Assembly: GCF_004354985.1 (NCBI RefSeq)
Contig: NZ_SMSK01000008.1
Coordinates: forward strand, 62,001-126,000
Direction of reading: 5' to 3'
Origin: Segetibacter sp. 3557_3
GTDB taxonomy: Bacteria > Bacteroidota > Bacteroidia > Chitinophagales > Chitinophagaceae
Length of the DNA: 64,000 nucleotides
Under the pieces are notes generated by a model. That model worked only from the letters and a program-made list of their open reading frames with translations, did not search any database and was not told the origin of the DNA. Made by a program: the position numbers and the translations under genes. Of this stretch, positions 35,737-44,966 are shown one piece after another. Each line of letters starts with the position of its first letter. The stretch's first letter is position 1.

Positions 35737-36660
35737 TTACAACTCTTCGCGGCTGGCTTTTTTCAAAAAGTCCTTTTCCTCATCCGTAAGGTGGTTGTAA
35801 CCTTTCTGGTTTATTTTGTCCAACAGCTCATCTATACGTTGCTGGGTTACATGTGGGGTTTTTACAAATGGGCGTTGTTGAGCGTTATAGTACAGGGTAG
35901 GCTTCTCCGGCTTCTTTTGGTACTTTTTAGCTGGATTAAACAGGTTGTCCGTCCATGAAACAAGATTAACCATCCACTCGCTCCAGTCGTGGCCCTGGCG
36001 TAACTGCCAAACAAATACATAGCCCATTACACCGGCGGCTACTTCAGCAATGGCGTAGCCAGGATTTGAAAAACCAACGGTTGCAAAGTTGATGAGTACA
36101 AATATGAGGGTGAGGATCCAAAGCGGAATACCGCCATTGATCAGGGGGAAGATCTTATACCTGGGCGCAAACGTCGTAGTTGCAATGGCAACGGCCATAA
36201 TTGCCGGGCCAGCACCTGCAAGAGGTTGAATAGTCGGTGCCGCTGCCTTAAGTGCCGGGATAACGTTCACGGCGAGTAGAAAACACAGGCCACCAGCCAA
36301 CCCGCCATAGAGATAAACAGGTATAAGCTTCTTATTACCAACCAGATCCTGGAAAAGATAACCATAACACCATAACCAAAGCATACTGGTTATCAGCGAC
36401 CATAGGCGGTACTCACTAAACATGTAAGTCAGAATGGTCCAGGGCCTTGCTACAAACGTGGGCGTTTCAGCTGATATGGCAAAGTAGGGAACGATGTTGC
36501 TTACAAAGCCGGTGATGTTGCCACCATCAAGAAAATGGAGAATTTTGAAAAAGGTAATAATTGTAAAAGCAATTGCATTGATTGCTAAAAGAAGAACAAG
36601 TGCATTACCATCCTGCCCCAGCAACATCTTGCGCCTGCTATTTTGTTCCAGCACACTCAT
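35737..36660 (-). CDS. Catalytically dead rhomboid-like membrane protein
   Basis: 307 aa with about six membrane helices in rhomboid order, then a soluble C-terminal tail (about 225-307) with the DELLDKINQKGYNHLTDEEKDFLKKAS motif common in Bacteroidota rhomboids. The catalytic GxSG is replaced by GAGP (about 149-152), with Gly at the Ser position. The catalytic His of the last core helix is replaced by Glu (AIAEVAAG, about residue 206). The His/Asn pair of helix 2 is also missing. It is therefore a pseudo-protease like iRhoms or derlins, perhaps a partner of the active rhomboid whose gene ends 34 bp upstream. Confidence 0.82.
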   Translation of the reverse strand: MSVLEQNSRRKMLLGQDGNALVLLLAINAIAFTIITFFKILHFLDGGNITGFVSNIVPYFAISAETPTFVARPWTILTYMFSEYRLWSLITSMLWLWCYGYLFQDLVGNKKLIPVYLYGGLAGGLCFLLAVNVIPALKAAAPTIQPLAGAGPAIMAVAIATTTFAPRYKIFPLINGGIPLWILTLIFVLINFATVGFSNPGYAIAEVAAGVMGYVFVWQLRQGHDWSEWMVNLVSWTDNLFNPAKKYQKKPEKPTLYYNAQQRPFVKTPHVTQQRIDELLDKINQKGYNHLTDEEKDFLKKASREEL

Positions 36661-36694
36661 ACAATTAACTTTACAATGTTATAAACGATTTACG

Positions 36695-37522
36695 TTAATA
36701 ATACCTCGGGCGATTTCTCTTCCAGGTTAAAACGAGCAGAAATCCAACTATAGCACCGCCAATATGTGCCCACCGGGCAATTCCATCGCCCCGGTCTTGT
36801 AAGGCCATAATAAGCTCTATACTAAAATATGCAATTCCCAGCCATTTTGCTTTAACCGGGAAAAGAAAATAAAGATAAATTCTGGCATCCGGGAAAACGT
36901 ACGCGAAACCGGCCAATATGCCAAAAACCGCCCCGCTTGCACCTACGGTAGGACGACTGATGGCCTGGTAGGCACGTTCCTGTACCGCTGAAAATGCACT
37001 TGTGAGATAAGTTGGATTGTCGGGGAATTTGCCGGCTGTGTTTACTTTGTCGGCAACCTCTTCTGTCACTAATCCACGTAGCCCGCTCTCACCCGTGGTA
37101 AAGGCGTAAAGGTTTTCAAACGTGAGGTGGGTGCGCAGGTAATCGAGCTGGGCAATAAAATCCTTTGAGCCGTACCACAAAAAAAACAGGTGAAGTAAAG
37201 CAGCGCCTATTCCACACAAAAAATAAAAGGTAAGAAAACGGCGAGGTCCCCATTCATTTTCAAGGGGGGCCCCAAACATCCACAATCCTATCATATTGAA
37301 TAGAATGTGCATCCAATCGGCATGCATAAACATATGGGTAATGATCTGCCACGGTTTAAACAGTGGCGATTGAACATTATGTAAGGCAAGTAGATCCTGC
37401 ATTGCTGAGGGATTGAAGTTGCCCACGGTAATCTTCGCCAAAAAGAAAAGAACATTTATAATAACCAGGTTTTTTACTACCAGGGGAAGCACCTCGAAGC
37501 GCGAGGGTCTGAATTGCATCAT
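36695..37522 (-). CDS. Rhomboid family intramembrane serine protease
   Basis: 275 aa with six or more membrane helices. The active site is intact: Ser in VGASGAVFGILAG (about residue 196) and His in WAHIGGAIVGF (about 253). The oxyanion/His-Asn region is present as HADWMHILFNMIGLWMFG (H67, H72, N76). A long insertion (about 115-190) between helices is typical of this Bacteroidota group. Cleaves single-span membrane proteins; substrates unknown. I chose the ATG at 37522 (two adjacent ATGs there) over an upstream start. The downstream gene encodes a dead paralogue, so the two are probably one operon. Confidence 0.93.
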   Translation of the reverse strand: MMQFRPSRFEVLPLVVKNLVIINVLFFLAKITVGNFNPSAMQDLLALHNVQSPLFKPWQIITHMFMHADWMHILFNMIGLWMFGAPLENEWGPRRFLTFYFLCGIGAALLHLFFLWYGSKDFIAQLDYLRTHLTFENLYAFTTGESGLRGLVTEEVADKVNTAGKFPDNPTYLTSAFSAVQERAYQAISRPTVGASGAVFGILAGFAYVFPDARIYLYFLFPVKAKWLGIAYFSIELIMALQDRGDGIARWAHIGGAIVGFLLVLTWKRNRPRYY

Positions 37523-37563
37523 AAAATTGGATTCGTTCAATAACAAAAGTAAGTTGCCAAAAG

Positions 37564-38964
37564 TTAGCGCCGTTTTAATTGTACCACGTTCTCTATATGC
37601 AGGGTATGCGGAAACATGTCTACCGGTTGTACCCTGGTAACAACATATTTTTCATCAAGCAGGGCCAGGTCGCGCGCCTGGGTAGCAGGATTACAGCTGA
37701 CATAAACAATGGTCGGGGCTTCAATTTCAAGCAGCTTATTTACCAGTTTTTCGTGCATTCCTGCGCGTGGGGGATCCGTAATTACGACATCTGGCCGGCC
37801 ATGTTCGTAGAAAAAATTGTCGTTACAAATATCAACCACGTCACCCGTTACAAATACCGCATCCGAAAGGTTGTTAATGGTTGCGTTTTCGCGGGCGTCC
37901 CTGATGGCCTCATCGATCATCTCTACCCCGATAATCTTTTTTGCTTTGCTGCTCACGAAAATGCCGATGCTCCCGGTTCCGCAGTATAGGTCGTACACGG
38001 TTTGGCTGCCATCAAGTTCGGCAAAATCACGTGCAACCCGGTAAAGTGCTTCGCCCTGTCGGGTATTGGTTTGAAAAAATGACTTTGGCGATATTTTAAA
38101 ACGATAGCTTTCGAGTTGCTCAATAATGTATCCTTTCCCGGTATATACAACAGGCTCCAGGTCGAATATGCTATCGTTTTTCTTTGGATTAAAGGTGTAT
38201 AGGAGGGTAGTGATTTGCGGAAAACGTTGAACAAGGTGGTTGAGCAAGGCCTCGATTTTCTTTTTGTCGTTGCTACCTACAACGATGTTCACCATGATTT
38301 CACCCGTAGTTGCCATTCTTACCTGCATAGTGCGTAGAAATCCATGATGCGCCTTAATGTCGTAATAGCTTAACTGCTGGTCCCTGGCATAGTCGTGAAC
38401 AGCAAGCCTTAGATCATTAGTGGGCTCTGGCTGTAGATGACATTTGATGATTTGCACGACTTTGTCGAAAAGCCCCCGGGCGTGAAACCCGGCAACGTTT
38501 TCTTCGGAGGAAACATTTGGGTTGTGCAGTTCCTCCGGGAGTAAAAAGCGCTTTGGCGAAAACGTGTACTCCATTTTATTGCGATAGTACCGTGTTTCAG
38601 TCGCCCCCAATATGGGTAAAATAGGAGGGAGCGCAACTTTCCCGATGCGGGTTAGGTTATCCGCAACCTGTTGTTGTTTATATTCCAGCTGCTTTTCATA
38701 AGGTAGCATTTGCCACTGACAGCCGCCACATACGCCAAAGTGTTGGCAAAACGGAGTAACCCGCTGATCTGAATACGCGTGAAAGTGCACCGCAACACCT
38801 TCTGCCCAGTCTTTTTTATTTTTTCGCAGGAAAACGTCTACCACATCGCCTGGTATAGTGTTCTCAACAAAGATCACCTTACCATCCACCCGCGCTAGAG
38901 ACTTACCTTCTGCCGCGTAATTTTCGAGCCGCACATTTTGTAGTACCACCTTTTTACCTCTCAT
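37564..38964 (-). CDS. rlmD: 23S rRNA (uracil-5-)-methyltransferase RlmD
   Basis: 466 aa. An N-terminal TRAM domain (VVLQNVRLENYAAEGKSLARVDGKVIFVENTIPGDVV) precedes the iron-sulfur cluster motif FCQHFGVCGGCQWQ with a later Cys in KCHL. The SAM-binding domain has YDLYCGTGSIGIFV, IGVEMIDEAI, ITDPPRAGM and the catalytic YVSCNPATQARDL. It makes 5-methyluridine at a 23S rRNA position (U1939 in E. coli; RumA type), but a related RlmCD role is possible. The ATG at 38964 starts the TRAM domain; a longer open frame upstream overlaps a dispersed repeat. Confidence 0.93.
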   Translation of the reverse strand: MRGKKVVLQNVRLENYAAEGKSLARVDGKVIFVENTIPGDVVDVFLRKNKKDWAEGVAVHFHAYSDQRVTPFCQHFGVCGGCQWQMLPYEKQLEYKQQQVADNLTRIGKVALPPILPILGATETRYYRNKMEYTFSPKRFLLPEELHNPNVSSEENVAGFHARGLFDKVVQIIKCHLQPEPTNDLRLAVHDYARDQQLSYYDIKAHHGFLRTMQVRMATTGEIMVNIVVGSNDKKKIEALLNHLVQRFPQITTLLYTFNPKKNDSIFDLEPVVYTGKGYIIEQLESYRFKISPKSFFQTNTRQGEALYRVARDFAELDGSQTVYDLYCGTGSIGIFVSSKAKKIIGVEMIDEAIRDARENATINNLSDAVFVTGDVVDICNDNFFYEHGRPDVVITDPPRAGMHEKLVNKLLEIEAPTIVYVSCNPATQARDLALLDEKYVVTRVQPVDMFPHTLHIENVVQLKRR

Positions 38965-38969
38965 GGCCA

Positions 38970-38977
38970 CAAAAGTA
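38970..38977 (-). promoter_or_regulatory. -7 box of rlmD, nearly leaderless
   Basis: TACTTTTG on the minus strand is an exact TAnnTTTG match and ends only 5 bp before the rlmD ATG, implying a start of transcription at or next to the start codon. The -33 region is only T-rich. Confidence 0.5.
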
Positions 38978-39052
38978 AACGCAACCAACAAGCTATAGAA
39001 AAGATTTAACCTTATGATTAGGGGCGGATGATCCACAAAGGTTTGCAATTGA

Positions 39053-39098
39053 ACGGAGCATCGCCCGTCCGAACGGTTCCAGCCGGGCGGGCAACGAT
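39053..39098 (+). repeat. Dispersed core repeat, hairpin part
   Basis: Hairpin cccgtccgaac..gccgggcggg at 39064-39091 followed by caacgatg, the same as in the copies at 22541 and 46829. Only the hairpin half of the core is recognisable. It lies between the divergent rlmD and thioredoxin-family genes. Confidence 0.6.
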
Positions 39099-39208
39099 GT
39101 ATCATCATGGTACAACTGCCGGTAACATAATCCTGATGCTTGAATCAGCGTTATTAAGGTAGGGGAGGGCTAATATTAATGACTGTATTAACATTTTTAA
39201 AAAACCGT

Positions 39209-39238
39209 TTTGACCTTTTAAGAATATTTTTACTCTTG
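39209..39238 (+). promoter_or_regulatory. Promoter of the thioredoxin-family gene
   Basis: TTTG at 39209-39212, 18-bp spacer, TACTCTTG at 39231-39238 (one mismatch to TAnnTTTG). The start ATG is at 39256, giving a short leader. Confidence 0.5.
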
Positions 39239-39255
39239 TTCGAAATATTGTTTCT

Positions 39256-40740
39256 ATGAGAATACTTGTACTTGCAACGCTTTGTGTGTTTGTTGTTGGA
39301 ACCACCTCTGCTCAAAATAAGGTTGCAACCAAAGCAAAACCTGCTGCTACCCAGGCGACCGGGTATAATATTCCCATTACCCTAACCCCGCTGAAGGACT
39401 GCTGGGTATACCTGGGCTGCCATTTCGGACAATATAAGAATCTTGCAGACTCCGCATACCTCGACAAAAACAGCCAGGGTGTTTTTAAAGGTAAAACCAG
39501 GCTGCCAGGAGGTATTTATTTTGTAGTATCCCCCAGGAAAGTGTTGCTGTTTGAGCTGCTCATGGACAATGAACAACGATTCAGCATAAAGGCCGATACC
39601 CTTAAACCGGAAGTTGTTACGATCACCGGGTCGCAGGAAAATCAACTGTTCCAGGAATATACACGTTACCTCGGAGAAAAGGCACCCCAGCTAAATGCGC
39701 TGCAACGGCAACTAAGCGCGGCAACAACCGAACGGGATTCCACCCTGATTAAAACTGAACTTGCCCAGGGCAACAAAGAACTGCAGTCGTACCGGGAAGA
39801 CTTGTTGAAAAAACACCCTAAGTCGATGCTTGCAAGTTTCTTTCACACGATGAAACGGCCGGAGATCCCCGCAATTCCAAAGCTGGCAAATGGTTCAGCC
39901 GACTCGGCGTACCCGTACCGGTTTGTAAAAGAGCATTGGTGGGATGGTGTGTCGTTCGATGATGAACGGCTGGTTCGGACGCCATTTTTTGAACCGAAAC
40001 TGGAGGAGTACTATAAATATTATGTACCCCAGGATGCCGACTCTATAATTCCTGAAGTAAACTACATGCTGTTGGTAAGCCGGAACAGTAAGGAAATGTT
40101 TAAATACCTGTTGGGCAAATTCACCGATAAATACATTAACCCTGAATATATGGGTCAGGAAAAAGTTTTCCTGTACCTGTTCGACAAATATTATACTAAA
40201 GGTGATACCGCATGGTTGAGTCAAAAACAACGGCAGTACATTTTCGACCGGGCATACAGCCTTATGGCCAACCAGCTCGGGGAACCTGCTGCCGACCTGG
40301 CCATGCTTGATACGAGCGGTAAAAGTGTTACCCTGTATGGTGTGAAGGCACCTTTTACTTTTGTAAGTTTTTGGGATCCAAACTGCGGGCATTGTAAGGA
40401 AACTATCCCCAGGGTAGACTCAATTTACCGGGCCAGGTGGAAAGGGCTCGGTGTAAAGTTGATTGGAGTAAACGTCGACGAAGCGGCCAATGAAGCCTGG
40501 AAAAAATTCATAGCAGAAAACAAGCTTACCGAGTGGCAACACATTTACCAGCCAAAACAACTGCGCGACGAAGAGTCGAAAAAGGGGCTGCCCAACTTCA
40601 GGCAATTGTATGACGTTTTCAAAACCCCGACATTATATTTGTTGGACGATCAAAAACGGATCATAGGCAAAATGCTTACTATAGAACAGTTTGACGACGT
40701 TCTGCAGGCTAAATTGAAGGCCCGGAAATCAACCCCCTAG
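39256..40740 (+). CDS. TlpA-like thioredoxin family protein with DUF4369/DUF5106-type N-terminal domain
   Basis: 494-aa periplasmic protein with a signal peptide (ILVLATLCVFVVGTTSA). The N-terminal domain (about 35-130) resembles DUF4369, a helical DUF5106-like middle region follows, and the C-terminal thioredoxin domain carries FVSFWDPNCGHCKETIPRVDSIY with the CGHC active site (about 376-379) and cis-Pro segment FKTPTLYLLDD. Function: thiol-disulfide exchange in the periplasm; exact target unknown. The parvulin gene starts 16 bp downstream, so oxidative folding and prolyl isomerisation are likely encoded together. Confidence 0.92.
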   Translation: MRILVLATLCVFVVGTTSAQNKVATKAKPAATQATGYNIPITLTPLKDCWVYLGCHFGQYKNLADSAYLDKNSQGVFKGKTRLPGGIYFVVSPRKVLLFELLMDNEQRFSIKADTLKPEVVTITGSQENQLFQEYTRYLGEKAPQLNALQRQLSAATTERDSTLIKTELAQGNKELQSYREDLLKKHPKSMLASFFHTMKRPEIPAIPKLANGSADSAYPYRFVKEHWWDGVSFDDERLVRTPFFEPKLEEYYKYYVPQDADSIIPEVNYMLLVSRNSKEMFKYLLGKFTDKYINPEYMGQEKVFLYLFDKYYTKGDTAWLSQKQRQYIFDRAYSLMANQLGEPAADLAMLDTSGKSVTLYGVKAPFTFVSFWDPNCGHCKETIPRVDSIYRARWKGLGVKLIGVNVDEAANEAWKKFIAENKLTEWQHIYQPKQLRDEESKKGLPNFRQLYDVFKTPTLYLLDDQKRIIGKMLTIEQFDDVLQAKLKARKSTP

Positions 40741-40756
40741 TTCAACTTAAAAGACG

Positions 40757-42688
40757 ATGATAAAGAAATTTGCGCTTTCCGGTTTACTGGGAATGTGTAT
40801 CGTTGCTACCAACGCGCAACCGATTTTTAGTTATGGAAAGAACACGGTGACCAAAGAAGAATTTGTAAAAGCATTCAACAAAAACCCAACCCCATCAGAT
40901 AACCGGAAGCAATCGCTAAAGGAATACCTGGACCTGTACATCAACTTCAAATTAAAAGTACAAGCCGCCTACGACGCTAAACTGCAGCAAGATCCCACCC
41001 AGAAATACGAACTCGACAATTTTAAAAAGCAGGTTGCGGAAAACATCATCAACGAAGAGGCGAATATAATGGACCTGTCGCGTGAGGCCTTTAATCGCAG
41101 CCTGAAAGACATTCACCTGGCGCAGGTATTTATTGAGTTAAACGAAAAAGAAGACAGTACCGAAGCTTTTAGGAAAATCCGGTTGGCTTATGAGCAACTG
41201 AAAGCAGGTAAGGAGTTTTCGACCATCGCACAGGAGTATTCAAACGACCCTTTTACCATTCAAACATCCGGCGATCTCGGGTTCATTACGGCATTTACCT
41301 TGCCTTACGATTTTGAAAACGTTGCCTACAGTCTTAAGCCTGGCAGCTTTTCAGCACCTTTCAAAAGCAAACTTGGCTATCACATTTTCAAAAACCTCGA
41401 AGAGCGGAAAGGATTGGGGAGAAGACAGGTAGCACAAATCCTGGTGTCGTACCCACCCGGTTCGGGTGAAGCAGAAAAGTCGATTGCGCGCCGGAAAGCA
41501 GACTCGGTCTACAATCTTCTACATCAAGACTCCAGTCGTTTTTCCAGCCTGGTACACGAAGTAAGTGCAGACGTTTCAACGGTAAATAACGACGGTCAAC
41601 TTGCTGAGTTTGGCGTAGGCCAATTTAGTCAACCTTTTGAACAGGCTGCCTTTGCATTATCTAAACCCGGGGAAGTGTCAAAGCCATTCGAAACAAACTA
41701 TGGGTTTCATATATTGAAGCTCATCGCAATCAAACCTGTGGGTAACAGTTTCGATGAGCCGGAGACTGCAGCAACTTTCAGGGATAGAACCCTGCAGGAC
41801 GACAGGTTAAACCAATCCCGGAAAGCACTCGTGGCAAAAAGGCTTGCGCTCATCAGGTACAAACCTGCAGCCTATGATGCAAAGCAACTTTGGTCATTTA
41901 CGGATAGCAGCGCTTCCGGTAAAAACATCACATCATTCAAAAACCTGAATGAGAAAACGGTTCTGTTCTCTTTTGCGAAACAGCAGATTACGGTTGGCGA
42001 CTGGCTGAAGTTTGCCCGCGCAGTTCGAACTGCGCAAACTGAACTTGGGAAACTGGATTATCCCGCATTAATGAAGGAGTATGTAGCAATTACCGGGGGT
42101 GAGTATTATAGAAACCACCTGGAAGACTATAACCCGGCGTTTAAACAGCAGGTAGAGGAGTTTATGGAGGCCAACCTGTTGTTCGGTATTATGGACAAAA
42201 ACGTTTGGGCAAGGGCCAATGTTGATACCGCGGGCATGTTATCCCATTACAATTCGCATAAGCAAAAGTACCAGTGGTCGGAGAGTGCAGATGCGTTAAT
42301 TGTTTCCTGCGATGCGGAAGATGTTTACCAGCAAGTTTCAAAACGGTTAAAGGATAGTGTTGCCAACTGGCGGATGATTACTGGATCATATGGTAACCTG
42401 GTAACTGCCGATAGTGGCCGTTATGAACTGGGCCAGCTTCCTGTTGTCGATCGCACAAATTTTTCGGAAGGACTTTTAACTGCACCAGTAAAAAACGAAA
42501 GCGACAATTCTACCAGTTTCAATTACATCTTCAAGCTTTACCCTGGCAAGCAACAACGGTCGTTCGACGATGCGCGTGGAATGGTGATCAGCGACTATCA
42601 GCAGGTTCTGGAGGAAAAATGGCTGGCGCAGCTGAAGAAAAAGTACCCGGTTAAGATTAACCAGGCGGTTTTTAACACCCTGAAATAA
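40757..42688 (+). CDS. Periplasmic parvulin-type peptidylprolyl isomerase (SurA-like)
   Basis: 643 aa with a signal peptide (LSGLLGMCIVATNA). A SurA-type N-terminal helical region (VTKEEFVKAFNKNP..SLKEYLDLYINFKLKVQAAYD) is followed by two PpiC/parvulin domains at about 110-215 (IHLAQVFIELNE..EFSTIAQEYSND..GDLGFITAF..FKSKLGYHIFK) and 220-320 (RQVAQILVSYP..DGQLAEFGVGQFSQPFEQAAFAL..ETNYGFHILKL). The rest is an uncharacterised C-terminal region. It probably helps outer-membrane protein folding. It follows the thioredoxin gene by 16 bp and ends at a strong terminator. Confidence 0.93.
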   Translation: MIKKFALSGLLGMCIVATNAQPIFSYGKNTVTKEEFVKAFNKNPTPSDNRKQSLKEYLDLYINFKLKVQAAYDAKLQQDPTQKYELDNFKKQVAENIINEEANIMDLSREAFNRSLKDIHLAQVFIELNEKEDSTEAFRKIRLAYEQLKAGKEFSTIAQEYSNDPFTIQTSGDLGFITAFTLPYDFENVAYSLKPGSFSAPFKSKLGYHIFKNLEERKGLGRRQVAQILVSYPPGSGEAEKSIARRKADSVYNLLHQDSSRFSSLVHEVSADVSTVNNDGQLAEFGVGQFSQPFEQAAFALSKPGEVSKPFETNYGFHILKLIAIKPVGNSFDEPETAATFRDRTLQDDRLNQSRKALVAKRLALIRYKPAAYDAKQLWSFTDSSASGKNITSFKNLNEKTVLFSFAKQQITVGDWLKFARAVRTAQTELGKLDYPALMKEYVAITGGEYYRNHLEDYNPAFKQQVEEFMEANLLFGIMDKNVWARANVDTAGMLSHYNSHKQKYQWSESADALIVSCDAEDVYQQVSKRLKDSVANWRMITGSYGNLVTADSGRYELGQLPVVDRTNFSEGLLTAPVKNESDNSTSFNYIFKLYPGKQQRSFDDARGMVISDYQQVLEEKWLAQLKKKYPVKINQAVFNTLK

Positions 42689-42703
42689 CCTAACACGGCA
42701 TAG

Positions 42704-42738
42704 AAAAGGCCAAACCTTTGCGGTTTGGCCTTTTTATT
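42704..42738. terminator. Strong bidirectional intrinsic terminator
   Basis: Perfect 13-bp stem aaaaggccaaacc (42704-42716) / ggtttggcctttt (42722-42734), 5-nt loop, with T-runs on both outer sides. It lies between the parvulin gene and convergent metF and can serve both. Confidence 0.92.
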
Positions 42739-42767
42739 TTGAGCTTTAAAGATCAGCGAAACAGGAA

Positions 42768-43721
42768 CTATACAAGTTCCTTAACCACGTTCCAGATCAC
42801 CTTTGGCTTGCCCAGGGTATAGTAGTGGAGTACGGGAACACCAAATTCCCTAAGCTCTTTACTTTGTTGCAATAGCCACTCCGCGCCAACAATCTCGCAT
42901 TCGGCATCTGTTTTACACTTCATAATGCTATTCGAAAGATCCGTAGGAATGTCGACATGGAACAAACGCGGCAGAACCGACAATTGTTTTTTAGTAGTGA
43001 GGGGTTTAAGGCCGGGAATGATCGGCACATTAATCCCAATGGCACGGCAGTCGTTTACAAACTGGAAGAACTTTTTATTGTCGAAAAACATTTGTGTCAT
43101 AATATAACATGCCCCGGCTTCCACTTTGTCTTTCAGGCGCTGAAGGTCAATCTCGAGATTTGGAGCCTCAAAGTGTTTTTCCGGATAGCCCGCTACCCCA
43201 ATACAAAACTTGGTTTTACCACCATTCAGGATGTCCTCGTCGAGGTAGATACCATTATTAAGGTTCGAAACCTGTTTCAGCAGGTCGATTGCATATCGGT
43301 GCCCGTCGGGTTCAGGCTCAAAAGCGGTTTCATTTTTGGGTGCATCGCCCCTTAACACGAGTACATTGTCAACATCAAGAAAGTTCAGGTCGATCAGGGC
43401 GTCTTCGGTTTCCCGTTTACTAAAGCCTCCGCAGATAAAATGGGGAACAGCATCAATCTGGTAGTGGTTCATGATGGCCGCACATATGCCTACGGTTCCC
43501 GGTCTTTTTCTTACTTCTACTTTGTCAAAGGTGCCATCTTGCTTTTTTTTAAACATCGTTTCACTTCGGTGATAAGTCACGTTTATCCAGGAAGGCTTAA
43601 ATTCCATCAGTGGATCGAGGTGATCGTAGATGGAGTTTATGCTTTTTCCCTTCAAAGGTGGCAACACTTCAAAAGAGATCAGGGTGTCTTTTCCCTGGTT
43701 TATGTGATCAATAACTGTCAT
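42768..43721 (-). CDS. metF: 5,10-methylenetetrahydrofolate reductase
   Basis: 317-aa flavoprotein TIM barrel that makes 5-methyltetrahydrofolate for methionine synthesis. Motifs: SFEVLPPLKG (catalytic Glu region), WINVTYHRSE, HFICGGFSKRETEDALIDL, NVLVLRGDAP, FCIGVAGYPEKH, KDKVEAGACYIMTQMFFDN and PIIPGLKPLT. All expected blocks are present and length is normal. A -7 box TATGTTTG lies on the minus strand at 43740-43747, and a mobile element is inserted directly upstream of it. Confidence 0.97.
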   Translation of the reverse strand: MTVIDHINQGKDTLISFEVLPPLKGKSINSIYDHLDPLMEFKPSWINVTYHRSETMFKKKQDGTFDKVEVRKRPGTVGICAAIMNHYQIDAVPHFICGGFSKRETEDALIDLNFLDVDNVLVLRGDAPKNETAFEPEPDGHRYAIDLLKQVSNLNNGIYLDEDILNGGKTKFCIGVAGYPEKHFEAPNLEIDLQRLKDKVEAGACYIMTQMFFDNKKFFQFVNDCRAIGINVPIIPGLKPLTTKKQLSVLPRLFHVDIPTDLSNSIMKCKTDAECEIVGAEWLLQQSKELREFGVPVLHYYTLGKPKVIWNVVKELV

Positions 43722-43739
43722 TATATATTATCTGTTCTG

Positions 43740-43747
43740 CAAACATA
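43740..43747 (-). promoter_or_regulatory. -7 box of metF, overlapped by a target duplication
   Basis: TATGTTTG (minus strand) matches TAnnTTTG exactly, 18 bp before the ATG. The 10-bp target duplication of mobile element copy B (43741-43750) overlaps it, so the original upstream sequence has been displaced by 143 bp. No TTTG at the right spacing is visible now. Confidence 0.55.
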
Positions 43748-43893
43748 AATCAATGTCGTTTAGTTAAGCCGATTATGTAATTTGTTTGCCCAGCTACTTC
43801 CAATGGTACAAGAGTGCGACGCAACGATGTCCTATAGAATTCCGTGGCCGGGTCCATAAAAATTGCTTAAGTAAATGGCATTGAAACATAAAT
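43741..43893. mobile_element. MITE copy B (133 bp) with 10-bp target duplication
   Basis: Element at 43751-43883. Left end CAATGTCGTTTAGTTAAG, right end the inverse of CAATGCCATTTACTTAAG (15 of 18 identical). Perfect direct repeats aaacataaat flank it at 43741-43750 and 43884-43893. Same length as copy A. The internal segment gtacaagagtgcgacgcaac (43807-43826) also occurs, inverted, near 57387. Located in the metF upstream region. Confidence 0.9.
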
Positions 43894-44026
43894 CAACAAT
43901 CCATATAAAAGTACCACGGCTGCCGCAGGGTAGAGCAGCGACCTGGCCCAACGCAAGGGTAGCTCCTCTTATGTGCCAGGCAGCTCAACAAACTGTTAAG
44001 AGCTGTACTTTCATAGGCTATATACT

Positions 44027-44034
44027 TATTTTTG
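44027..44034 (+). promoter_or_regulatory. -7 box of lptB
   Basis: TATTTTTG is an exact TAnnTTTG match 16 bp before the TTG start at 44051. No clear -33 TTTG is visible at 19 bp spacing. Confidence 0.5.
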
Positions 44035-44050
44035 TTTCAAACTGTACCGT

Positions 44051-44890
44051 TTGAGCCTGAATATACATACCGATCACCTGATTAAGAGCTATAAGAACCG
44101 CACGGTTGTTGATGATGTTTCTGTAAACGTCAGGCAAGGTGAGATCGTAGGTTTATTAGGTCCGAATGGTGCAGGAAAAACAACCACCTTTTATATGGTT
44201 GTGGGTTTGATTAAACCAGATAAGGGAGCGGTTTTCCTGAACGACCTGGATATTACCCGGTTACCCATGTATAAACGGGCCCAAATGGGTATTGGCTATT
44301 TACCCCAGGAAGCGAGTGTGTTCAGGAAGCTTTCTGTTGAGGATAATATTAAAGCCGTTCTTGAAATGACCCGGTTGTCGCGAAAAGAACAAAAGGCAAA
44401 ACTTGAGGCCTTACTTGATGAATTTAACCTTCACCATGTAAGAAGAAACAATGGCGACAGCCTGAGCGGTGGTGAAAGGCGACGTACCGAGATTGCGCGT
44501 GCGCTGGCTGTAGACCCAAAGTTTATACTGCTTGATGAACCTTTTGCCGGTGTTGACCCCATTGCCGTTGAAGATATTCAAACGGTGGTTGCCCGGCTTA
44601 AATACCGAAATATTGGAATACTCATTACCGACCACAACGTAAACGAAACACTGTCCATCTGCGATCGCGCTTACCTCCTGATTGAAGGAAAAATCTTTAA
44701 AACCGGTACAGCCGAACAACTTGCACAGGATGAACAGGTACGTCGCTTGTACCTGGGAACAAATTTTGAATTAAAAAGGAAAGACTGGATTATTGAAATG
44801 GGCCGTAACAACGCGCAACCAGGTTATGTTAGCACCGTTAGCCATGTGAATACCAACGATCCCGAAACAACATCGTCGAATACACTGTGA
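44051..44890 (+). CDS. lptB: LPS export ABC transporter ATP-binding protein LptB
   Basis: 279-aa ATPase that powers lipopolysaccharide extraction with LptFG. Walker [14 protein letters not shown] (about 36-48), signature [19 protein letters not shown], Walker [21 protein letters not shown] and H-loop [10 protein letters not shown] match LptB closely. The start must be TTG, since no ATG lies near the conserved N-terminus. The last ~35 residues (after [12 protein letters not shown]) extend beyond the usual LptB length and look disordered. The gene is not next to lptC or lptA here, which is common in Bacteroidota. Confidence 0.95.
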   Translation: MSLNIHTDHLIKSYKNRTVVDDVSVNVRQGEIVGLLGPNGAGKTTTFYMVVGLIKPDKGAVFLNDLDITRLPMYKRAQMGIGYLPQEASVFRKLSVEDNIKAVLEMTRLSRKEQKAKLEALLDEFNLHHVRRNNGDSLSGGERRRTEIARALAVDPKFILLDEPFAGVDPIAVEDIQTVVARLKYRNIGILITDHNVNETLSICDRAYLLIEGKIFKTGTAEQLAQDEQVRRLYLGTNFELKRKDWIIEMGRNNAQPGYVSTVSHVNTNDPETTSSNTL

Positions 44891-44966
44891 CAAGCCAACG
44901 TTTACGCTAAGGCAGCCACCTGGCCCATTTATTCACAAAACTGGTTTTTACCTATTATTGCACCAT

